Shown here piece by piece: positions 1 to 6,808 of a DNA stretch of 64,000 bases (position 1 is its first letter; every line of letters begins with the position of its first letter). This stretch comes from Curvibacter microcysteis (GTDB lineage: Bacteria > Pseudomonadota > Gammaproteobacteria > Burkholderiales > Burkholderiaceae_C): the NCBI RefSeq assembly GCF_028649455.1, contig NZ_JAQSIO010000001.1, positions 186,001-250,000 of the forward strand, read 5' to 3'. The notes beneath the pieces were generated by a model. That model was not told the DNA's origin, did no database searches, and saw nothing but the letters and a program-made list of their open reading frames with translations. A program made the position numbers and the translations under genes.

Positions 1-74
1 TGCCGCTTGCCCATGGCCCAGATGTAAACCCCGACCTTCAGCAAGGCGTACACGTCCGTGAAACGGCTATTCAC
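1..74 (-). CDS. unidentified gene, 5' end only
   Basis: An open frame runs off the left edge from a GTG at 74, preceded by a purine-rich GGAGAGAGG stretch that could be a ribosome binding site. It reads MNSRFTDVYALLKVGVYIWA and continues. I do not recognise the family. The first five codons and the leader lie in a 74-bp repeat copied in inverted orientation at 4759-4832. In that copy the same start runs into a stop after eight codons, so this is the more intact copy. Whether it is a mobile-element gene cannot be told from 24 residues. Confidence 0.4.
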   Translation of the reverse strand, partial: MNSRFTDVYALLKVGVYIWAMGKR

Positions 75-132
75 CTCTCTCCACACCTTCGCGCCCCGAA
101 AACAACGATGCTTTAACTACTGCACTTCGAAA
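59..132 (-). repeat. 74-bp inverted repeat, left copy
   Basis: Read on the minus strand, this segment matches 4759-4832 on the plus strand with 7 mismatches in 74 positions. Both copies begin TTTCGAA, share TGCAGTAGTTAAAGCA, and end in the first five codons of a GTG-started frame (MNSRF). The copies point outwards and enclose about 4.6 kb with two small genes, decayed gene fragments and polB. Confidence 0.85.
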
Positions 133-232
133 GCATGCAAACCGGTGCAAGCCCCACGACCGATTCTGTTTTAAGGCTGTGGGATCATTTGGGCGATCAG
201 GACCCGTTGTGCGCAGGCGCCAAGGGCGGGTG

Positions 233-493
233 TTACGCCGTAGGCTGGGTGGCGAAGTCCTTGGGGTTCACGCCCAAATCTTCCAGCTTTTTCGCGTACG
301 AGTCCCTGCGTTTGGCTGCCTTGGCCGCTGTCTCGGAGGCGGCTTGTATGGCCTTGGGCCCTTTATGGGCAGCCGCCTGGATCAGCCCGAACTTGTGAGT
401 GGCCTCCGCCTCGGCCCGCTTGAACGTGGCGATGAGTTCAGCGTGGGCAACGGATGGATTCACAGCAACTCCCCGATCAATCGACGCCGTCAT
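233..493 (-). CDS. hypothetical protein, 86 aa
   Basis: A small Ala/Lys-rich, probably all-helical soluble protein. No signal peptide, membrane segment or motif I recognise. Its ATG lies two bases after the stop of the upstream minus-strand gene (496-909), so the pair looks translationally coupled. That coupling, and the even amino-acid composition, are the main reasons to accept it. Function unknown. Confidence 0.45.
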   Translation of the reverse strand: MTASIDRGVAVNPSVAHAELIATFKRAEAEATHKFGLIQAAAHKGPKAIQAASETAAKAAKRRDSYAKKLEDLGVNPKDFATQPTA

Positions 494-495
494 TC

Positions 496-909
496 TTAAA
501 TTTTGACGCTGGCGCGAAGCAAGGCGGTTCTCAAATCGCGCGTGGCTTCTTTATGAACATCCACCTTTTGAACCGCCAGGTCGAAAGAAGAGCCTGGCTT
601 GATGCTGGTAGGCAGTATCTTTTTGGCTGGAAGCTTGGATGGGTACGTACCTTGACGTGGACACATGCGAACGGAAAACCCGAATTCTTCGAGCACGCCT
701 TTCGCATACAACTCCGCCAATTGTTGAAACGTCACGTAGGTTGAGCGTTTCACGTCTTTGCGTCCTGGTTGGCAGACGTCGCGAACCAGTTCGAATTTTC
801 CGTGTGAATCGCGCTGGGTATCGGTGAACGGATGCAGCAAGAAAGTCTGACGAACGCCATCCTTTTTGGACACCCGAATGTGCTCGACAGCGATATCGGT
901 TAACAGCAT
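496..909 (-). CDS. hypothetical protein, 137 aa
   Basis: First gene of a two-gene minus-strand pair with the 86-aa protein. The sequence is basic and mixed alpha/beta in character (MLLTDIAVEHIRVSKKDGVR at the start), with two cysteines in the middle and no membrane segment. I do not recognise a family. It lies inside the 4.6-kb segment bounded by the 74-bp inverted repeats, so it may be cargo carried with polB. Confidence 0.45.
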   Translation of the reverse strand: MLLTDIAVEHIRVSKKDGVRQTFLLHPFTDTQRDSHGKFELVRDVCQPGRKDVKRSTYVTFQQLAELYAKGVLEEFGFSVRMCPRQGTYPSKLPAKKILPTSIKPGSSFDLAVQKVDVHKEATRDLRTALLRASVKI

Positions 910-1208
910 GTTGTTTTTCCAGCTCCGAAAGCTGCGGGTTGCGTGACCGCATCAGCCGACACATCGCAGACAGCAGATTTTGTTTTCAAGAGATGTCAAC
1001 GGGGAGCCGAGTGGCCCTTGGGATGCGGGTTGATCGTGCGGGCAAAAATCACCCAGCGGGCGCGGACTTTAACTGAACGACCGCCAGTGGTCGATCCCGA
1101 TGGCACGGCAATGGACCGCTTGGGGTCAAAACTGCCTGCCAAGGGTGGTCAATTCAAAGCCCATTGCCAGCCTCAACCGGCCTACGCACCAGCCCCGCAC
1201 CCTCCCCC
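910..1208. other. intergenic, no recognisable gene
   Basis: About 300 bp between the hypothetical pair and the first decayed fragment. Open frames here have skewed composition and resemble no family I know. It should contain the promoter of the 137-aa gene, but no clear -35/-10 pair stands out. Confidence 0.4.
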
Positions 1209-1325
1209 TCAAACCGCCCGAGCCCCCGCCGCCATCCGACTCCCCCCATCCGCCACCAGCGCCACCCCAGTGACGAACGCGGCATCGGGCCCCGCATTGA
1301 AGGCCGCCACCGAGGCAATGTTGAC
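1209..1325 (-). pseudogene. short-chain dehydrogenase remnant, internally deleted
   Basis: The minus strand encodes VNIASVAAFNAGP joined directly to DAAFVTGVALVADGG and then a stop. The first piece is the SDR segment before the catalytic Ser; the second is the typical SDR C-terminus (FVTG...DGG). The catalytic Tyr-X3-Lys segment that should lie between them is missing, so roughly 80-100 residues have been deleted. There is no intact N-terminal Rossmann half. A decayed fragment, not a gene. Confidence 0.65.
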
Positions 1326-1337
1326 GCTGCTGGCAGC

Positions 1338-1469
1338 GTGCGCCAGAAGCTGTTCGACACGGGCTGGGAGCCGCGACCCGCCGACGCGGCCGACATGAGC
1401 CGCCTGATCGACAGCGAGCGCAAGAAATGGCAACCGCTGATCAAGGCGCTGGGCATCACGTTGGACTGA
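1338..1469 (+). pseudogene. Bug/TctC-family binding protein, C-terminal fragment
   Basis: The last 43 codons, starting VRQKLFDTGWEPRPADAADM and ending IKALGITLD plus a stop, match the usual end of Bug-family (tripartite tricarboxylate transporter) periplasmic binding proteins, which are about 320 residues. The rest is absent. It sits against the SDR remnant on the other strand, so this spot looks like the scar of deletions between once separate genes. Confidence 0.65.
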
Positions 1470-1801
1470 GCTCGCAGAACTCCAGATTGAGCGCCAGCGA
1501 ATTCACCCAACGGGTACGGCCGCTGGGCCAGCGCTGAGCTTGCAACGCCGGGCAATGCGTTGAGCCGCTTCGCTGCATTCACCGCAGCCCGCTCCGATGC
1601 GATAGAACCGGTTCGGCGGGTCTGGGGTGAAGTGGGGCATGAACGGTCAGCGATCGACCATGCCCTTTCATTCAAGACGCAGTCTCAGAACCATGCCCAA
1701 ATGCGCCGCAGCAACGCAGGAGCCGGTCGAGAAGCGCGGGCAGGTTGGAACACGTAACGGCAGGCTTTGTTCATGACTTGGGCTGAGAGAGTTTTGCCAC
1801 C
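1470..1801. other. intergenic, no recognisable gene
   Basis: Between the Bug fragment and the LexA box I see no open frame with family resemblance. Frames that cross it are interrupted or are antisense shadows of polB. Confidence 0.4.
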
Positions 1802-1821
1802 ACTGTACAAAAAATCAGTAT
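1802..1821 (+). promoter_or_regulatory. LexA (SOS) box upstream of polB
   Basis: CACTGTACAAAAAATCAGTA matches the E. coli-type SOS box CTGT-N8-ACAG at seven of the eight most conserved positions, and keeps the outer A and TA. It lies about 90 bp before the polB start. DNA polymerase II is an SOS gene in E. coli, so site and gene fit together. A LexA protein is not encoded in the window. Confidence 0.75.
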
Positions 1822-1912
1822 CATGAGCAAGGGTCTCAAAGCTCCCTGCCCCCTCAACCAATTCCCCCCCGTTGTCAGAATGGGCACGCGCCAGCGCCTT
1901 TCCTTTTAACTG

Positions 1913-4297
1913 ATGTCTCCAGCCCTCGCGCCCACCGAGCTCCCGGGCTTCATCCTCACGCGCCACTGGCGCGATCTCGCAGAGGGCACCGAGATCGAGT
2001 ACTGGCTGGCCACCGATCAGGGGCCGAAAAAGGTGCTTCTGACCCAGCAGACCTCGGTCGCTTTTCTGCCGGCGCGCCACCGGGCTGTGGTGCAGCCCCT
2101 GCTGGCGAACCTGCAGGGCCTGGAGGTGAAAGAGCTCGGCTTGAAGACTTTCGAGCAAGAGCCTGTCCTCGGTGTTTATGCCCGCAGATTCCGCGATCTC
2201 GACAAGCTGGCTCGCGCACTCCAGCCGCTGCAGATCCCACTTTATGAAGCCGATGTGCGCCCGCACGACCGATACCTGATGGAGCGGTTCATCACCGCCG
2301 GTGTTCTGGTCGAAGGCGGGCTTCGCGACGGGGCAACCATCCTCAACGGCAGGCTAAAGCCTGCGCCCGGTTGGCGCCCAGCGTTGAAGGTCGTGTCACT
2401 GGACATTGAAACGAGTGCGACCGAAGAGCTCTACTCCATCGCACTGGACAGTGCGGGTGACAGGGTGGTGTTCATGCTGGGGCAGGCTGCAGAGCCTGCA
2501 GCGCCAACGATGGATTTCAGGCTTGTTGACTGCCCAACTCGCCAGGCCATGATCGAACAGCTCAACGCTTGGTTTGCGGCCCATGACCCCGACGTCATCA
2601 TCGGTTGGAACGTGATCCAGTTCGACCTGCGGGTGCTGCAGAAGGCGGCCGATGCCAACGCTGTCCCGCTGCTGTTGGGGCGCGAACGCCGGCCCATCGC
2701 GTGGCGCACCCACCCAGGCCGCCAGGGCTACCTGTTCGCGCCCATGCCCGGGCGCGTGGTGGTCGATGGCATCGAAGCGTTGAAGGCGGGCATGTGGAGC
2801 TTTGCGTCGTTCAGCCTCGAAGCGGTCTCGCAGAAACTGCTCGGCGAGGGCAAGGAGATCGGCGATGCCTACGACAAGATGGCCGAAATCGAGCGACGCT
2901 ACCAGCACGACAAGCCCGCGCTGGCCAGCTACAACATCCGCGACTGCGCGCTCGTTCTGCGCATCTTCGACAAACTGGAACTGCTGCCCTTCGTGCTCGA
3001 GCGGGCGCAGACGACGGGTTTGCAGATCGACCATTTTGGTGGCTCCATCGCCGCGTTCAGCCACCACTACCTGCCGCGGATGCACCGGCTGGGCTATGTG
3101 GCGCCGAACGTGGGAGACATCGCGGCCAAGGCTTTCCCAGGCGGCTATGTGATGGACTCGACGCCGGGCTTTTACGACTCCGTCGTGGTGCTGGACTACA
3201 AGAGCCTGTACCCCTCCATCATCCGGACTTTTCTGGTCGACCCTGTGGGCCTGGCCGAGGGGGCGCACGCCGAGACCAAGACCGGGCTGGTGCGGGGGCC
3301 GCAAGACACGCTGTTCTCGCGCGATAAGCACTGCCTGCCCGACATCGTGACCGCCCTGTCCATCGCCCGGGACGAAGCCAAACAGGCGCACAACCAGCCG
3401 CTGTCGCAGGCCTTGAAGCTGCTCATGAACTCGTTTGCTGGTGTGCTGGGGGCATCGGAATGCCGCTTCTTCAATCCGAAGCTGGTGTCGGCCGTCACCC
3501 TGCGCGGCCATGAGGTGATGAAGCTCACCCGGGCGTTTGTGGGACAACACGGGTACCAGGTCATCTACGGCGACACCGACTCGATCTTCATCTGGCTCAA
3601 ACGCCCCTACCCCAACGCCGAGGCGCACGCCATTGCGGCCAGCCTTGTGCAGCAGATCAACGCCTGGTGGACCCACAAGCTGCGCGAGGAGCAGCAACTG
3701 GAGAACTTCCTCGAAATCGAGTTCGACACCCACTATGCCAAGTTCTTCATGCCCACCATCCGGGGATCGGACGTCGGCAGCAAAAAACGCTATGCCGGCC
3801 TAAGCGTCGATGAGAAGGGGCACGAAGAGATGGTTTACCGCGGGCTAGAGATGGCCCGCAGCGACTGGACCCCGTTGGCACGCCAGTTTCAGGAGGGACT
3901 GCTGTCACGCATTTTTCATGGCGAGCCCTACCGGGCCTTTGTGGCCGACTATGCGCGTTCGATGTTGGAGGGAAAAATGGATGCCCTGCTCGTCTACCGC
4001 AAACGCCTGCGGCACCGGCTTGATGCCTACCAAGTCAACGTACCGCCCCAGGTGCGCGCGGCGCGCCTCGCCGACGCACACAACGCACGGCTGAAACGCC
4101 CCCAGCAGTACCAGCGTGGTGGCTGGATCCAGTACGTGATGACGCCGAGCGGCCCCGAACCTCTGGAGGCCCTGCATTCGCGCATTGACTATGAGCACTA
4201 CCTGGTCAAGCAACTTCAACCCATCGCCGATGCGATTCTGGCGCCCCTGGGGGAGAGCTTTGTGGAACTGACGAGTGCGCAGAAGGTGCTTTTTTAG
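1913..4297 (+). CDS. polB: DNA polymerase II (family B)
   Basis: Template-directed DNA synthesis with 3'-5' proofreading, used in SOS repair and translesion synthesis. The 794 residues compare with 783 for E. coli Pol II. Exonuclease domain: D164-I-E166 (Exo I) and a YNIRD Exo III segment. Polymerase domain: motif A D428-YKSLYPS, motif B region KLLMNSFAGVLG, motif C YGDTDS with D554 and D556. All metal ligands are present, so it should be active. The ATG at 1913 has only a weak ribosome binding site. A LexA box lies just upstream. The gene stands alone between the 74-bp inverted repeats, suggesting it came in as cargo. Confidence 0.95.
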   Translation: MSPALAPTELPGFILTRHWRDLAEGTEIEYWLATDQGPKKVLLTQQTSVAFLPARHRAVVQPLLANLQGLEVKELGLKTFEQEPVLGVYARRFRDLDKLARALQPLQIPLYEADVRPHDRYLMERFITAGVLVEGGLRDGATILNGRLKPAPGWRPALKVVSLDIETSATEELYSIALDSAGDRVVFMLGQAAEPAAPTMDFRLVDCPTRQAMIEQLNAWFAAHDPDVIIGWNVIQFDLRVLQKAADANAVPLLLGRERRPIAWRTHPGRQGYLFAPMPGRVVVDGIEALKAGMWSFASFSLEAVSQKLLGEGKEIGDAYDKMAEIERRYQHDKPALASYNIRDCALVLRIFDKLELLPFVLERAQTTGLQIDHFGGSIAAFSHHYLPRMHRLGYVAPNVGDIAAKAFPGGYVMDSTPGFYDSVVVLDYKSLYPSIIRTFLVDPVGLAEGAHAETKTGLVRGPQDTLFSRDKHCLPDIVTALSIARDEAKQAHNQPLSQALKLLMNSFAGVLGASECRFFNPKLVSAVTLRGHEVMKLTRAFVGQHGYQVIYGDTDSIFIWLKRPYPNAEAHAIAASLVQQINAWWTHKLREEQQLENFLEIEFDTHYAKFFMPTIRGSDVGSKKRYAGLSVDEKGHEEMVYRGLEMARSDWTPLARQFQEGLLSRIFHGEPYRAFVADYARSMLEGKMDALLVYRKRLRHRLDAYQVNVPPQVRAARLADAHNARLKRPQQYQRGGWIQYVMTPSGPEPLEALHSRIDYEHYLVKQLQPIADAILAPLGESFVELTSAQKVLF

Positions 4298-4758
4298 GGG
4301 CTGCGGGGGAGCGACGCAGCGCGATATCCGAGGGCAGGACCCGCTGATCGGCGCGAGAGGTGTGTCTGCTTGAGCGCGCGACTGTGCTTTGAGTTTCAAG
4401 CCACGCGCCGTTGAGACCAGGCTGTCCACCAGGTACGGATCAAGCACCTGAGTGGCGAACCGTCCGCCCGTCCCTGGCCACCACCTTTCTTTCTCAGAAG
4501 ATCAGAATTCAGCTCAGAATTCCTTATCAATCGAGGACTTAGCCTGGAAGTCGGTTCAAGTGGTGTCTCTGAATCCCACAACGTCCCATTCTTGCGTGTA
4601 CCCAACTCCCTGATGGTGGGCCTGACTCGCATGCCCAGCTTTATGAAGAGCTCAACTGCTCAGATTCTGTCTTCGTAGGAATACATGAACTACCTCCTGG
4701 TAGTCCAAGTTTTCGTCCGCACCCCCACCTGTGCAGAAACTGCTGGGTCAATACATGA
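4298..4758. other. intergenic after polB, no gene seen
   Basis: Short open frames here have no family resemblance. A weak GCTGCG/CGCAGC hairpin follows the polB stop but lacks a T run, so I do not call it a terminator. Confidence 0.4.
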
Positions 4759-4832
4759 TTTCGAAATGCAGTAGTTAAAGCACCATTGTTTTCGGGTCGC
4801 GAAGGTGTGAAGAGGGGTGAATAGCCGGTTCA
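4759..4832 (+). repeat. 74-bp inverted repeat, right copy
   Basis: Counterpart of 59-132 in opposite orientation, about 90% identical. The GTG frame embedded in it reads MNSRFMLN and stops, so similarity to the left copy ends just inside the coding start. This copy looks like a broken duplicate of a gene's leader and first codons. Confidence 0.85.
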
Positions 4833-5308
4833 TGCTGAACTGAGACATTCCTGCCGCCTAGCTTGAATTGCAGCAATCACGAACACCGACCATTCAACGC
4901 CGATAGGAACAAGCGACGACTTTACCCTCGATTCCGGTAGCACGACTGCAGCAGAATCAGTGAGTTGGCGTTCTTAGCAGGCGAAAAAATGCTGTGCAGA
5001 AGAACAGACGAAGAGTTGCTTACCCCTCACGGGTTTGACTGCATTTATGCGATCAATATTCGCGTCGTTTTAAGCGTATCGTGCAAGGACAGTCATGAAG
5101 AATCGACCCGATGCGACCAGAGCCTCTGTGGTAGCGTACCCTCCCCTTGGCCATTCCAACTTGTGGCTAAATGGTGGCGAATGAGAGGCGAGCGTGCGTC
5201 AATTAGGAATCGAGCGAGGGGCAGCACCATGACTAGCAGAAGTCGACGTACTTGAGTTCGCCGACGCATTACAGGCAGATCGGATATTTGGGAGTGGGGG
5301 GTAAATAA
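4833..5308. other. intergenic upstream of the SIR2 gene
   Basis: Nearly 500 bp without a convincing gene. One 96-codon frame at 4965-5255 has skewed composition and no recognisable motif. The SIR2 promoter should lie here. The GGGAGTGGGGGG stretch just before 5309 can serve as ribosome binding site. Confidence 0.4.
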
Positions 5309-6808
5309 ATGCAGTTTGTTGCCAACGGGCCGGACATCCCAGATGCCCTGTTGCAAGCACATGAGGAGGGTCGCGTTGTCTTCTTCTGCGGCGCAGGTAT
5401 CTCCTATCCAGCAGGCCTTCCCGGCTTCGGCGGCTTGGTGGAAAGCATCTATAGAAAGGTGGGCACGACACGCACACCTATCGAGATGCAGGCCTTCAAT
5501 AACTATCAGTATGACGCCACACTGAACCTCCTCGAAGACCGCCTGCCGGGTCAGCGGAAGGGGCTACAGATGCGCCGGGCTCTGTCCGACTCGCTGAACC
5601 CGAAGCTGAGAAGGAAGGGGGCGACGGAAACCCATGCAGCGCTGCTTCAGCTTGCAAGGAATCGCGAGGGCAAGTTGCGATTGGTGACGACGAACTTCGA
5701 TCGCGTTTTCGAGCGTGTAGGTAAGCGCGCATCCATCCCCTTCACGCCACACGTCGCTCCCATGCTTCCGGTACCGAAGAACAGCCGCTGGGATGGGCTT
5801 GTCTACCTCCACGGGCTGCTGCCCATCAAACCCGATGAGAACGCCCTGAACCGCTTGGTGGTGACCAGTGGCGACTTCGGGCTGGCGTACCTCACGGAGC
5901 GCTGGGCTGCCCGCTTCGTGAGCGAGTTATTCCGAAACTATGTCGTTTGCTTTGTCGGCTACAGCATCAACGACCCAGTAATGCGGTACATGATGGACGC
6001 GTTGGCCGCCGACCGGATGCTCGGGGAGGTCACTCCGCAGGCATGGGCACTTGGCGACGTGAAGCCCGGCGAAGAAGTCACTAAGACCATCGAGTGGAAA
6101 GCTAAAGGGGTCAATCCCATCCTGTACGAGGTGGCTGCTGGCGACAAGAGTCACTCCGCTCTACACAGAACCCTGAAGGCATGGGCCGAGACCTACCGGG
6201 ACGGCGTCAACGGCAAGTCGGGCATCGTCGCTCGCCATGCACTGGCCCGGCCTGCCGCCAGCACGAAGCAGGATGACTTCGTGGGCCGGTTGCTTTGGGC
6301 GCTCTCGGATAAGTCGGGCACCCCGGCAGAGAGATTTGCCGACTTAAATCCTGTCCCATCGTTGGACTGGTTGCTGATTGCTTTCGCCGACGATCGGTTT
6401 CGACATGCCGATCTGCCGCGCTTCAACGTGTCACCTCGCTCTGAAGAGGATGCCATGCTGAGCTTTAGCTTAGTCTGGAGACCAGCGCCGTACCAGCTTG
6501 CGCCCCGAATGTCACTTGTCTCGGGCGGTGAGCCCAACTTTAGATGGGACGATGTCATGTTCCACATTGCTAGATGGCTAACGAGACACCTGAATGACCC
6601 CGCTCTCGTGCTTTGGCTTGCAAAAAGGGGGGGGGCAGCTCGAAGACAGATGGTCGTGGCTGATCGAGCGCAAGCTGGACGAACTGAACGGGCTCGAACG
6701 GGATGGGAAGGTTGCCGAGTTGGCGGCAATACGGATCAATGCGCCGAATGCAATTCCCAGTCCACTAATGTGCCAGCTGTGGCGCATGCTGCTTGCCGGC
6801 AGAGTTAA
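5309..6808 (+). CDS. SIR2-domain protein, N-terminal part (frameshifted)
   Basis: A sirtuin-like NAD-binding domain fills the first 300 residues: FCGAGIS at 26-32 (NAD loop), TTNFD at 127-131, YLHG with the likely catalytic His168, and VGYSINDP at 216-223. These are the motifs of SIR2 domains in phage-defence proteins that hydrolyse NAD. Around residue 440 the frame meets nine consecutive G. The 60 residues after it are out-of-frame nonsense, while the natural continuation lies in the +1-shifted frame at 6594-9143. With one G fewer the two would form a single 1,277-residue protein. As it stands this is a truncated sensor/effector half, unless slippage restores it. Confidence 0.8.
   Translation: MQFVANGPDIPDALLQAHEEGRVVFFCGAGISYPAGLPGFGGLVESIYRKVGTTRTPIEMQAFNNYQYDATLNLLEDRLPGQRKGLQMRRALSDSLNPKLRRKGATETHAALLQLARNREGKLRLVTTNFDRVFERVGKRASIPFTPHVAPMLPVPKNSRWDGLVYLHGLLPIKPDENALNRLVVTSGDFGLAYLTERWAARFVSELFRNYVVCFVGYSINDPVMRYMMDALAADRMLGEVTPQAWALGDVKPGEEVTKTIEWKAKGVNPILYEVAAGDKSHSALHRTLKAWAETYRDGVNGKSGIVARHALARPAASTKQDDFVGRLLWALSDKSGTPAERFADLNPVPSLDWLLIAFADDRFRHADLPRFNVSPRSEEDAMLSFSLVWRPAPYQLAPRMSLVSGGEPNFRWDDVMFHIARWLTRHLNDPALVLWLAKRGGAARRQMVVADRAQAGRTERARTGWEGCRVGGNTDQCAECNSQSTNVPAVAHAACRQS

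Noticed and set aside
59-132. Integron attC site, suggested by GTTAAAGC in the repeat
   Set aside because: The bases do not fit the GTTRRRY core, and no integrase or cassette array is near.
2396-3733. 445-codon minus-strand open frame opposite polB
   Set aside because: Antisense shadow of a well-supported polymerase gene in GC-rich DNA; no family resemblance.
4965-5255. 96-aa plus-strand frame before the SIR2 gene as a defence partner
   Set aside because: Skewed composition, no motif and no clear ribosome binding site; not supported as a gene.
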